NCBI RefSeq assembly: GCF_028128765.1
Contig: NZ_LBJG01000082.1
Location: forward strand, 21,295-85,294
DNA: 64,000 bases
Direction of reading: 5' to 3'
Source of the DNA: Bradyrhizobium sp. CCBAU 51627
GTDB lineage: Bacteria > Pseudomonadota > Alphaproteobacteria > Rhizobiales > Xanthobacteraceae
The notes under the pieces are model-generated. The model worked only from the letters and a program-made list of their open reading frames with translations, was not told the origin of the DNA and did not search any database. Positions 8,896 to 17,151 of this stretch are shown here, piece by piece (the first letter of the stretch is position 1; every line of letters starts with the position of its first letter). The position numbers and the translations under genes are program-made.

Positions 8896-9129
8896 TTAAT
8901 TCGGCTCGCCGAGCACGAACGTGAAAGGCACAACGAAGAGTTCATCGCCCTGATCATCACTGACATGCAAAATCCAGTCACGCCAATCCTCGAGGCTGCG
9001 CTCTCTAGTGAGAGATTGTACGATACGGTTCGCATGATCCCGCGCTTCAGCAATATCTTCCACCACTGCGCCGCGGTGATCGACGAAAACCTTCTTGGTG
9101 TTCGAACAGTGGAAATATACGTGCGTCAT
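8896..9129 (-). CDS. DUF6894 family small protein
   Basis: A 77-residue soluble acidic protein with the features of the DUF6894 family frequent in Bradyrhizobium. It has an N-terminal YFHCSNTKKVFVDHRGAVV strand pair, then a helix rich in Ala and Glu (DIAEARDHANRIVQSL), then a tryptophan region and a C-terminal strand ending in LFVVPFTFV. A good AAGGAG ribosome binding site lies six bases before the ATG. The function of the family is unknown. It stands alone, downstream of the antiporter gene on the same strand. Confidence 0.75.
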   Translation of the reverse strand: MTHVYFHCSNTKKVFVDHRGAVVEDIAEARDHANRIVQSLTRERSLEDWRDWILHVSDDQGDELFVVPFTFVLGEPN

Positions 9130-9306
9130 TTCGGCTCCTTCAAACGCGACGGTTTACTTCAGCGTTGTTGGTTTCCTTGATGATGGGATGCCAGGAAATT
9201 CGGTTAGGTACACCCCAGGTTTTCACGCGTGGTTGTGAATCAGGGGGACTGCGTCGTGCGACTGGTGGGCAGGAAGAACCATCTCCTTTCCATTGTCCGG
9301 CTTGCA

Positions 9307-11172
9307 TTATGATTTTATGTCGAGGCTCCGCGACGCATCTCCGATAAGCTCCCGGTGCGAAGCTCCCCAGAGCAGGACAGTCCCAACGACGGCAGAGAGA
9401 ATCGAGGCGGCGAACACGGCAATTTTTGCGGCCGAGAAGTCGGTGGCGTTTGGAAATGCCTGACCGGCGATGAAGAGCGACATCGTGAAGCCAATCCCAG
9501 CGAGGACTCCTGCCCCGCCCAACTGCCGCCACGAGTACTCATCCGGCTTGACGGCTAGGCCTGTGCGCACAGCCGCGGCGGCCGCGAGGAAGACGCCGAG
9601 CGGTTTTCCTAAAGCGAGACCAGCGACGATCGCGGCCATGAGCCGGCCATGGCCGACGAAGACGCCTGGGTTGATCATCACTCCCGCATTCGCCAATGCG
9701 AAGATTGGGAGGATAGCGTAGCTCGATCGCGCGCCGGCATGTCGCAGCAGCCTATCGGCGGGCGACTCAAGTCTCTCGTAGATTGCCTCGAGCGCGTGCA
9801 GAGCCGAAGTAGAGGGGCCGTTCCTAAGAACTTCACCCTCGTGCCGAGCCTCGGACGCGATGATGGTGCTCGCCTGCGTCATCAGGGCTTCTAAGTTGGC
9901 CGGCGGTCGCGTCGGAATAAACAACGCAAGTACCACCCCGGCCAATGTAGGCTGAAGGCCGCCAGCGTATACGGACGCCCACAGCGCAACCCCCAACAGG
10001 ATGTAGGGCGACAGAAAGTAGACTCCAGATCGGCTCAGCAGCACCAGCGCAACTACAACTGTAGCGGCCGCAGCAAGGTAGGCCAGATGGATCTCACCAG
10101 AGTAAAACAGAGCGACGAGGACGATCGCGCCGATGTCGTCAACGATGGCCGCCGCGGTGAGGAAGATACGCAGCTCCACGGGGACGCGAGAGCCCATCAC
10201 CGCAATCAAAGCAACCGCGAACGCGGTGTCGGTCGCCATCGGGACACCCCATCCGTGCGACCACGGCCCCGCTGGGATGACCAGCGCATACACAAGCGCC
10301 GGTCCGGCCATGCCGCCGAGCGCGGCCGCGATCGGAAGCGCGGCCGAACGACGGCTTGCGAGATGGCCCACCGTCATCTCGCGCTTGACTTCCAATCCAA
10401 CGACCAGGAAGAACACTGTTAACAGCCCGTCATTGACCCAATCAAAGATGGGTTTCCGAAAGGCTATGTTGCCCAAGCTCACGCCGAACTCGCGGCGCCA
10501 GAGCGCGTCGAAGTGCGGCCCGATAGGCGAGTTCGTCAAGATGATCGCCGCCGCGGCCGCGAGGACGAGCAGACTGCCGGCTGATGGGCCCCAGCTCGCA
10601 AAGTCCAAGGCAGCCGTACGAACGCGGTGGCCGAGCGTACCAAGCATCGCATCAACGAAAGAACTCTCGTCCCAAGGCCCGTCGTAGCGCCGACGGTTGA
10701 TGTAGAAAGTCGGCGTGAATCTCACTCCGCTCGCGCGCGCGCTTGCAATGTCCGACTCCACTCTCGACCTCGCGCGCCGTACGGCTTCACTGTCGCCAAG
10801 CGAGAGGTCCGCGTTCACACCGAGGTCTGCGGCCACCGTGAGGAGATCGTCTTCCGTGAGCTGCGCCGATCTCGTCATAAGCTTGATGTGCGCGGACCAG
10901 AACGCTTCGGGCGTACGAGCAAGCTCAACGATCTGTGCAGCCAAAAATGAAAGACTGTTGTTCGCGAGCGGCTTGTGACGGAACACATAGCAGATGCGGT
11001 CGCCGAGTTGATCGCGCGCCTGCGCGATGCGATCGTTTGCAGCCCTACAGTGCGGACACGCGTAGCTGCCGTACTCGACCAGCGAGATCTCGGCGTCGGG
11101 AGGGCCGAGCACATGTTCCGTATCGTGATCGACCGGTCGATCAAGTCGTCCTGACGGAAATATGCGCTTCAT
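9307..11172 (-). CDS. nhaA: DsbA-like domain fused to NhaA Na+/H+ antiporter
   Basis: A 621-residue fusion. Residues 1-180 form a thioredoxin/DsbA-like domain with active site Cys39-Pro-His-Cys42 and a later cis-proline region (TPTFYINRR). Residues about 190-610 are a complete NhaA-type antiporter with roughly eleven to twelve helices, including the essential aspartate pair Asp345-Asp346 in AAIVDDIGAI. NhaA exchanges external protons for internal sodium and so helps pH and Na+ homeostasis. NhaA with a thioredoxin-like domain is known in some bacteria, but what it contributes is unclear. The gene starts 30 bases after the histidine kinase gene on the same strand, so the two are probably one operon. 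Confidence 0.9.
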   Translation of the reverse strand: MKRIFPSGRLDRPVDHDTEHVLGPPDAEISLVEYGSYACPHCRAANDRIAQARDQLGDRICYVFRHKPLANNSLSFLAAQIVELARTPEAFWSAHIKLMTRSAQLTEDDLLTVAADLGVNADLSLGDSEAVRRARSRVESDIASARASGVRFTPTFYINRRRYDGPWDESSFVDAMLGTLGHRVRTAALDFASWGPSAGSLLVLAAAAAIILTNSPIGPHFDALWRREFGVSLGNIAFRKPIFDWVNDGLLTVFFLVVGLEVKREMTVGHLASRRSAALPIAAALGGMAGPALVYALVIPAGPWSHGWGVPMATDTAFAVALIAVMGSRVPVELRIFLTAAAIVDDIGAIVLVALFYSGEIHLAYLAAAATVVVALVLLSRSGVYFLSPYILLGVALWASVYAGGLQPTLAGVVLALFIPTRPPANLEALMTQASTIIASEARHEGEVLRNGPSTSALHALEAIYERLESPADRLLRHAGARSSYAILPIFALANAGVMINPGVFVGHGRLMAAIVAGLALGKPLGVFLAAAAAVRTGLAVKPDEYSWRQLGGAGVLAGIGFTMSLFIAGQAFPNATDFSAAKIAVFAASILSAVVGTVLLWGASHRELIGDASRSLDIKS

Positions 11173-11202
11173 CGCTGAGCCGGTCCCGAGTGTTCGCGCC
11201 TG

Positions 11203-12231
11203 CTACGACCTTGGCGCAGCCGTCGCGGTGTTGAAGACTTGGAATACGTCACCACCGGGCAAGTGCGTGTATGAAATCCTTGTTTCGACGACGCTGCAGG
11301 AGAGCCCAGCTGGCTTTACGCGTGGCAAGAAGAGGCGGACCACCGTTCCGGCACCCGGCCGGCTCTCTATCCAGACCGCGCCACCTTGCTTCTCGGCGAA
11401 GTGCCGGACCTGAGGGAGTCCGAGTCCAGTGCCGCGACCTTTGAGTTTTGTCGTGAAGTATGGGGTGAAGGCCTGGGACAGGACATTCTCGGGCATGCCC
11501 TCTCCGTCATCGGCCACGGCAATCTCGACAAACTCTCCGGCAGTGTTGCCAGAAGGGTCGATGTTCCGCGCAGCGACAGTAATCACGCCCGCGGTTGGCA
11601 TTGCATCTGCCGAGTTTCGGCAGAGATTGAGCAACGCGAAGTACAGCTCTTCCGGGTCGGCAATGAAGGTCCACAACTCAGTTTCGATTTCCGTGCGGAC
11701 AGAAACGTCTGGACGCAACACCCGGTCAAGCGTCCCCGCTATCAATGCGAGCTGACTGCCTGTTATACCATTAGACTTTTGGCGCGGTCTCGCTGCGCCA
11801 AGGAGCTGCCGACTAAGCGATGCGCTTCGTGTGATCGCATCCTGCATTTTGTCGAGGATGCCCCCCCGGTACGCAGCATCGCTCTGACGCTCGACTTCCC
11901 GCAGACCGCTCCCGATGACGGTGAGAAGATTATTGATGTCGTGGACGAACTGCCTCACGTCCGCTATCGTCACCATCGCCCCCTTGTCCGCGACCGCGCC
12001 TCGCGCTTCGCATAGCGGATCGGTATGGCGCCAAATCCCCGATACCTCGCCGTCGGACCCGATGACTTGGATCTCCACACATCTAAACGAGCGGCCGCCA
12101 ACATCATCGTGCACGCAACTCATCCTTCTGACCGCACGTTCCACTCCAACCGCAACGCCGCTCCCGTCCACGAGCACGACTACGTCATCCAACGGCGGGC
12201 GCTCGACAGCGCCGGGGTCGCCGATCTGCAT
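11203..12231 (-). CDS. Sensor histidine kinase
   Basis: About 342 residues. The N-terminal ~85 residues are a possible sensory region without a recognisable fold. A phosphoacceptor helix follows with His in FVHDINNLLTVIG (about residue 97). The ATPase domain carries the N box LLNLCRNSADAMP, G1 box VADDGEGMP and G2 box GRGTGLGLPQV. There is no membrane segment, so it is probably cytoplasmic. I chose the ATG at 12231 because AGGAG lies eight bases upstream; the frame stays open to 12423, but that stretch contains repeat copy C. No response regulator is adjacent; the DsbA-NhaA gene follows 30 bases later and may be its target or partner. Confidence 0.8.
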   Translation of the reverse strand: MQIGDPGAVERPPLDDVVVLVDGSGVAVGVERAVRRMSCVHDDVGGRSFRCVEIQVIGSDGEVSGIWRHTDPLCEARGAVADKGAMVTIADVRQFVHDINNLLTVIGSGLREVERQSDAAYRGGILDKMQDAITRSASLSRQLLGAARPRQKSNGITGSQLALIAGTLDRVLRPDVSVRTEIETELWTFIADPEELYFALLNLCRNSADAMPTAGVITVAARNIDPSGNTAGEFVEIAVADDGEGMPENVLSQAFTPYFTTKLKGRGTGLGLPQVRHFAEKQGGAVWIESRPGAGTVVRLFLPRVKPAGLSCSVVETRISYTHLPGGDVFQVFNTATAAPRS

Positions 12232-12337
12232 TTTGGGATCTCCTGGCATCGGATCGTCCGAGGTAACGTCGGCAACTCCGGCCGCAGCCGGGGACGGGCG
12301 ACGATGGATCGAGATTGGGCCAAGGACGGTGAAAATT

Positions 12338-12380
12338 AAAATCACCTCTCGCCATAAAGTCGATAGCCGACTGTTATCGG
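12338..12380 (-). repeat. Dispersed 43-bp repeat, copy C
   Basis: On the minus strand it reads CGATAACAGTCGG, CTATCGA and GAGAGGTGATTTT. It ends about 106 bases upstream of the chosen histidine kinase start, in the same orientation. Confidence 0.75.
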
Positions 12381-12773
12381 AATAGCTCAGAAGCGTGCGG
12401 CGTGCGGCGGGCGCCAGCGGCACATAGTCGCCTCAGTCCAGTAAAACTCTTGGCCACCAAGAAGGGGTGTTCACGCGACGATCCATTGCCGCGGGTTCCG
12501 AGTCTCGGCAATAGCAATGGTGCCGTAGTGTCTCGTTAGCCAAAAAGCGCTCGCCCGTGTCCTTCGGTCGGAAGCGCGATTGCCAGTGCGGCAGAGTATT
12601 GCGGCAACCTGCCGTTACTTCGCGGCTCCCCACTCGCACGGATATTCGGACGCCGATGACATCGGGCGAAGCAGCAGTCCGACCGCGTTCAGGCACCAAT
12701 GCCAATGCGCGCGACAACTTTTTCCTCGACTAGCGGCACCATCGCGCTGCGCTCCCTTGGGCCCTAGCGGTCC

Positions 12774-12817
12774 GCCAATAATGGTCGTCTATCGACTTCA
12801 TGGCGAGAGGTGATTTC
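12774..12817 (+). repeat. Dispersed 43-bp repeat, copy D
   Basis: Contains CAATAATGGTCG, CTATCGA and GAGAGGTGATTTC. It ends 57 bases before the ATG of the secreted protein at 12875, almost exactly the spacing seen for copy E and the gene at 43472. Confidence 0.8.
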
Positions 12818-12874
12818 ACTGGCCAGCGCTGGAATGTCATTCTCCCGCAGAGTTAAACTCTGATAGGATCTGCC

Positions 12875-13354
12875 ATGAACGCTCGACTTCGCATTTGCGC
12901 GTCTGCGCTCGCACTTGTGATTCCGATCTCAATTGCCGCGCCGTCCAAATCGTCAGCTGCCCCAATTCTTAGTACGTCCATCAAGGCGGCCATACCACCA
13001 TTGACGACAGATGTGCGCTTAAGGGTGCGGCCTGGTCATCCTCTCGAACCGGCAGCATACGGTCGCTCGGCCTACGACGGCTCTTGGGACCTCGTCTTCG
13101 TGACGCAACGAGGAACCTGCGATCGCAACTACAGTTTTACTGTCGATGTGACCAACGGGATTGTTACGCATCCAAATCTCGTGAAGTTTCGGGGTTACGT
13201 CGCAAAGTCGGGCGCAGTTCGCGCCTCTGTGACAGTCCACGACAAATATGCCGCGGGTACTGGCAAACTGTTCGCGACCACCGGTCGAGGGACCTGGAGC
13301 GGCCACTCAGGATCAGCGCGCTGCTCAGGCTACTGGTCGGCACAACGTAATTGA
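12875..13354 (+). CDS. Secreted rhizobial-type small protein
   Basis: A 159-residue exported protein with a clear signal peptide (residues 1-29, cleavage near SSA-AP). A linker (APILSTSIKAAIPP) is shared with the leader of the protein at 43472. The C-terminal domain starts at YDGSWDLVFVTQRGTCD and ends in RGTWSGHSGSARCSGYW, with two cysteines that could form a disulphide. This domain recurs in exported proteins of Bradyrhizobium, where its role is unknown. Repeat copy D lies just upstream. Family recognition is good; function cannot be assigned. Confidence 0.75.
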   Translation: MNARLRICASALALVIPISIAAPSKSSAAPILSTSIKAAIPPLTTDVRLRVRPGHPLEPAAYGRSAYDGSWDLVFVTQRGTCDRNYSFTVDVTNGIVTHPNLVKFRGYVAKSGAVRASVTVHDKYAAGTGKLFATTGRGTWSGHSGSARCSGYWSAQRN

Positions 13355-13461
13355 AGACGCAATGTCGCCACGCGCCCTAACTCAACTGTGGCCGGAACGC
13401 TATTGCCGCTATGCCATCTTACCGGAGGAATGTTCTTCGGTAAGCCGGAAACCATAATGGA

Positions 13462-14325
13462 ATGAGATCTCCCAAACTAGCTAGCGTTGCCGTCCTGCTT
13501 AGCTTGCTCTCAGCCGCTTCCGACGGGGCAATGCGGCCGCAGGCGCCTCGGTCCATGAGCGAGTCCATCCAGCCGAACGACGCCGCGCCCCTCGATACTA
13601 GTCGACTGGCGTTGGTGATTGGCAATTCAGCCTATCCCGACGCGGACTTTCCTCTTCCTCAAATAACGAGCGATGCGGAAGCCTTGACAAATTCTCTTCG
13701 CGAGGACGGCTTTTTGGTCGATGCGATTGAGAATACGACGCGTCTCGGAATGACTCGCGCAATCGATCATCTAAAAAACCGACTGCGTTCGAACTCAACT
13801 GTGTTGGTTTATTTCGGAGGTTACGGCATCCAATCTGACGGACAGAATTACCTAATCCCTATCGATGCGACGATTTGGAGTGAAGAGGATGTTCGTCGAC
13901 AAGGTGTAAGCCTCGACCGCCTCCTTTTGCAACTCCGAGATTCCGGAGCACGGGTTAGGCTCGCAGTGATTGAGGCCTCTCGCCGCAATCCGTACGAGCG
14001 GCGCTTTAGGACTTATTCACATGGGCTCGCACCCATTCGACTGCCTGTCAACGCGCTTGTGCTGAGCTCAGCCGGGCCTAGTGAAGTAGTCGAAGACTCC
14101 GAAGGACTGCATAGTCAGCTGATTAGCGCTCTTCTTGTTCAGATGGAAACCTCAAGGGAGATCGAAGAGGTCTTCAGTAATACTCGAAACGCGGTGGTGG
14201 CTGCTACTCGGGGCCAACAAATTCCAGTTGTGTTATCTACGCTGACCGAGAGTTTCCATCTTTCGCGGGCGCAGATCGGCGCTCCAGCGTACTCCGTCGG
14301 CTCTGCGATTAGCGGCCATCGGTGA
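13462..14325 (+). CDS. Exported caspase-like protein with substituted catalytic dyad
   Basis: A 287-residue protein with an N-terminal signal-like segment (1-23) and a caspase p20-like domain from about residue 48 (RLALVIGNSAYPDADFPLPQ). The fold markers of bacterial metacaspase-type (peptidase C14) proteins are present, but the catalytic histidine position in the usual YYAGHG motif is Tyr121 (VYFGGYGIQ). The catalytic cysteine position in the usual DACRNNP motif is Ser173 (IEASRRNPY). Both replacements predict loss of peptidase activity, so this may be a pseudoprotease with a binding or regulatory role. It stands alone, convergent with the P460 operon. The family call is firm, the role unknown. 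Confidence 0.8.
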   Translation: MRSPKLASVAVLLSLLSAASDGAMRPQAPRSMSESIQPNDAAPLDTSRLALVIGNSAYPDADFPLPQITSDAEALTNSLREDGFLVDAIENTTRLGMTRAIDHLKNRLRSNSTVLVYFGGYGIQSDGQNYLIPIDATIWSEEDVRRQGVSLDRLLLQLRDSGARVRLAVIEASRRNPYERRFRTYSHGLAPIRLPVNALVLSSAGPSEVVEDSEGLHSQLISALLVQMETSREIEEVFSNTRNAVVAATRGQQIPVVLSTLTESFHLSRAQIGAPAYSVGSAISGHR

Positions 14326-14732
14326 CCATACAGATTCAGCTGAATCCAGACGTCAAGCCCAGGGGGCCCCTTCCACCCGCGCCTCTTCGAGAACCTGACA
14401 AAGGACGAGGAGAACCATCTCGATTTCCTCGAGACAGCTTGATTTGATCAACCGCGTTGGGCTCGACTTTTGACCCAAGCTTTGGACGAGGACTACTGAC
14501 ATTTCGCCTCATACCGGGGTTGCTCGCAACGCTCATGCCTAGCTCTGCCTGGACTGAGATCGACAGCCCCCGTCACTCGGTCGAGCTGTCAAGCGCGAGG
14601 CCCGCCTAAGCATCGATCCTGCAGTATGGCGCGGGGCCTTAGCGCGGTCGTTGTCAAGGTAAAGCCTCAGTAGGCGAAGAGACATTGCGCTCCCCGGCTC
14701 CGCAGGGGACCCACGATTATGCGGTCGGGGGG
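14326..14732. other. Convergent spacer
   Basis: About 400 bases between the caspase-like gene and the 3' end of the P460 operon. It contains a near-palindrome TTGATTTGATCAA at about 14446, one base too short for a consensus FNR/FixK box and not upstream of any gene. No gene seen. Confidence 0.4.
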
Positions 14733-15827
14733 CTATTCGTTGGTAAAGCCCACAACCGGACAATTCACTAGATTGCCCGTCGTCTTCACCGGCCCTCCCG
14801 CAGGGCTCACCAGTAAGCCCGCCGCGCTTTTGGCTTCAAGATCGTCGCCGTCGGTGATCAATTTCCTTTGATCCTTCGCGATAGCTTCCTTGGTCCACTC
14901 GGCCAATCGTACGTCCCACATCGGAGAGTAGCCGGCGCTGAGCTCGCTGAAGTGCGCGAGGATGTCGAGCGAAGGGCCCTCTCCCTTGATGGCACTGTTG
15001 AGTCCCTGGCGATTCGGATCTTTCGCACCCATGCTGCCATTCAAGATCGTATAGATCACCTCGATCGCGCCGCTCTGAAGAATATCGCTTTCCGCAGGTG
15101 CAAAGGTGGACGCTTCAAGGGTCGCTGACTCCTCGGAATTTGCGTCAAAACTTAGATAACGCAGGTGCTTTCCGTTCGCGAACCCAAACCGAAGTTTCAA
15201 GTCGACAGTGCCCTTATCAGGACAGATGCTTGCTACGGAGTCCGTCACGACAGAGTAATTAGGGCTGCCGTTGCAGAATGAAATTTTTTCGGGCCCGACA
15301 TCAAATGCTATGACTGGCGCATTGAAGACAATGTTCATGCGATTTGCCACCCGCACCAGTGGGCTGTAGTGCGCATCCCCAATAGATCCGGGTCGGGCTA
15401 TCTTAGGAGGAAAGAAATTGGGCGCGTCCCCTCCGACCAACTTCTGCGAAGGCGAGAAATCGACGCGCCCCGATTTAAACGTGAAGTTGCCTGAGTCGTC
15501 CATTTCCGCAACCCGTGTGCTCTTCAGGTCCTTGGCATCAGCGAGACTCGGCGCCCACGTGAGTCCCATCTTTTGCGATGTATCGTAATCGCTTACATCG
15601 GTGAGAACGAACCAAACGGTCTCTCCCGAGGCAAGACGGCCGCGATGGAGCGGTAGAGTCACCACCTCTCGTGCCAGGTCCACCTGGCCAGACATAAGAA
15701 ATTGCTTCGTGATCTTTTTGCCAGCAGAGGGATCAGCAGCTAAACTTACCTGAGGAATCGACAATGACACCACAAATATCACTATCGATCCGTAGACGCA
15801 TCTGCCGAACTTCCCGCTAACCTTCAT
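14733..15827 (-). CDS. Exported protein of unknown function in the P460 operon
   Basis: A 364-residue protein with a signal peptide (residues about 10-31, cleaving near SLAAD). The mature part is soluble and beta-rich, with a tryptophan/aspartate region (GETVWFVLTDVSDYDTSQ) and two central cysteines (SFCNG, SICPD) that could form a disulphide. No CXXCH haem site is present. A strong GGAAGG ribosome binding site precedes the ATG. It lies 69 bases after the second cytochrome P460 gene and is probably co-transcribed, which suggests a periplasmic partner of those enzymes. I do not recognise the family. Confidence 0.7.
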   Translation of the reverse strand: MKVSGKFGRCVYGSIVIFVVSLSIPQVSLAADPSAGKKITKQFLMSGQVDLAREVVTLPLHRGRLASGETVWFVLTDVSDYDTSQKMGLTWAPSLADAKDLKSTRVAEMDDSGNFTFKSGRVDFSPSQKLVGGDAPNFFPPKIARPGSIGDAHYSPLVRVANRMNIVFNAPVIAFDVGPEKISFCNGSPNYSVVTDSVASICPDKGTVDLKLRFGFANGKHLRYLSFDANSEESATLEASTFAPAESDILQSGAIEVIYTILNGSMGAKDPNRQGLNSAIKGEGPSLDILAHFSELSAGYSPMWDVRLAEWTKEAIAKDQRKLITDGDDLEAKSAAGLLVSPAGGPVKTTGNLVNCPVVGFTNE

Positions 15828-15896
15828 GACTCTACCTTCCTTGCATCCAGTCTGGTTTTACACACGTGACATTGAAGCGTAGTCGCTAAGGGCCTG

Positions 15897-16466
15897 TCAC
15901 TTTTTGAGTCCGGGATAGCCTTGAATATAGATCCAGTCAGTCGCTTTGGCAGGGATGTGGCAACCTAGACAATCTGAGCGGAAGTCAGTTGAGGTCGTTT
16001 TCACCGGGTCACCCGCGTCAAACCAGGACCAGCCCCAGCCGTTACCCCACAACTTGTTATCGGGGTGACTATTCTTGCTGTCTTTCACCATCATGAACCA
16101 TCCTTTGAGGCTTTGCTGATGGCTGACGGTCCCAGTCGTCATGTCCGAAGTGGCCGCGACGTACACTTCCTTGACCAGGATCGAGCCCTCGGGATATTTG
16201 CCACTCGCCCGATAAGCCGCCGCCGTTCCGGGCGACGCGTAGACCACGTGCATCTCCTTAGCGCCTTTGTCACCTGCAACAGACCAGCTTCCAAGGAATT
16301 CGTATGTCGTTCGGTAGTTCTTCGGGACATGCATGTTGCCTGCCCCGTCGACGAGTCGTTCCTGCGCAGACGCGGCCTGGCTAGGTACGAGTTGCGATAC
16401 GACGCACCCGGCGCTCACAGCCATGAACGACGCGGACGCCACGGCCGCACTTCTGAGAATTTTCAT
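15897..16466 (-). CDS. Cytochrome P460 family protein 2
   Basis: A 189-residue exported protein of the cytochrome P460 family: periplasmic mono-haem enzymes that oxidise hydroxylamine, and for some members nitric oxide, using a c-type haem with an extra lysine cross-link. A signal peptide spans residues 1-35. The body shows the NYRTTYEFLGSWSV and EGSILVKEVYV strands, and the haem-binding CLGCHIPAKATDWIYIQGYP lies at the C terminus. I chose the ATG at 16466; the frame is open for 40 further upstream codons, but these overlap the preceding gene. It begins 10 bases after the first P460 gene. Confidence 0.85.
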   Translation of the reverse strand: MKILRSAAVASASFMAVSAGCVVSQLVPSQAASAQERLVDGAGNMHVPKNYRTTYEFLGSWSVAGDKGAKEMHVVYASPGTAAAYRASGKYPEGSILVKEVYVAATSDMTTGTVSHQQSLKGWFMMVKDSKNSHPDNKLWGNGWGWSWFDAGDPVKTTSTDFRSDCLGCHIPAKATDWIYIQGYPGLKK

Positions 16467-16476
16467 CACGGCTGTC

Positions 16477-17151
16477 CTACTTCTTGATGGACGGATTCTT
16501 GCTGGGCGGCATTTTCTTGGAGCCACTCTGGCCGGGCGGTAGCGGAACCTGGTCGAGCAACGCGTAGAACTGCGTCCATACGTCATCCCGCTTCGCGCTT
16601 GCGATGTGGCAGTAGCCGCATTCCTCGACAGGCCGGACTTTAGCAGTCGCCGCTTTTGGTTCGTGATGATTGAAGTTGAAATAGCCCCAACCGTCGCTTG
16701 CCTTGTATCTCTCGCTGTCCTTAACGGTCACATCCGCTCCGTTGAACGCCCCCGGGAAAAATCCTTTTCCTGATGGCGCGGTGCTCGAACCGTCCGGATT
16801 GGTGGCAGGCTTCATGAGCTGCAATTCCTTCACGAAGATTGTTCCCTCGGGGAAGACGCCCGTCTTCTTGTAAATATCGTAGGAACCGGGCTCGATATAT
16901 ACGTTATGAAATTCTGGGAAGTTTGCTTGAGGCGGGTTCAAGAAGTTCGGCGTCAGTGGCGATCCAACGTAAACCCATTCGTGAAAGTTTTTTGGCAGGA
17001 TAAGGTCGCCGTCTTTAGTGTATTCAGGAAGATAGCGGCCGGTCGCGTGCCAATCGTCGGGCGGTGGAAGTTGCGGTTGCTGCGCGAAAACTGCGGTTGC
17101 TAGAGCGCCAACGCCAAGGACGGCGGAAAGTGCCAGTACGGTGCGTCTCAT
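16477..17151 (-). CDS. Cytochrome P460 family protein 1
   Basis: A 224-residue exported paralogue of the next gene. A signal peptide ends near AVFAQQ (residue 24). Family features follow: LPKNFHEWVYVGSPLTPN, PEGTIFVKELQL, a W/F-rich GYFNFNHHEP segment, and the haem site CGYCHIASAKRDDVWTQFY. A lysine- and proline-rich tail (SKKMPPSKNPSIKK) follows. First gene of a three-gene minus-strand operon, with a strong AAGGAGAG ribosome binding site. Haem attachment would depend on the Ccm system encoded about 3-10 kb away. The substrate (hydroxylamine, NO or another nitrogen species) cannot be told from sequence. Confidence 0.87.
   Translation of the reverse strand: MRRTVLALSAVLGVGALATAVFAQQPQLPPPDDWHATGRYLPEYTKDGDLILPKNFHEWVYVGSPLTPNFLNPPQANFPEFHNVYIEPGSYDIYKKTGVFPEGTIFVKELQLMKPATNPDGSSTAPSGKGFFPGAFNGADVTVKDSERYKASDGWGYFNFNHHEPKAATAKVRPVEECGYCHIASAKRDDVWTQFYALLDQVPLPPGQSGSKKMPPSKNPSIKK

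Larger units (their letters stand above)
12232..12874. other. Divergent intergenic region with two repeat copies
   Basis: Lies between the histidine kinase (minus) and the secreted-protein gene (plus). It holds repeat copy C facing the kinase and copy D facing the secreted protein, the same divergent arrangement as at 1.5-2.4 kb. No gene is supported. Confidence 0.5.

Noticed and set aside
14446..14458. FNR/FixK-like palindrome TTGATTTGATCAA
   Set aside because: It is one base shorter than the TTGAT-N4-ATCAA consensus and lies between two convergent genes, so it has no promoter to act on.
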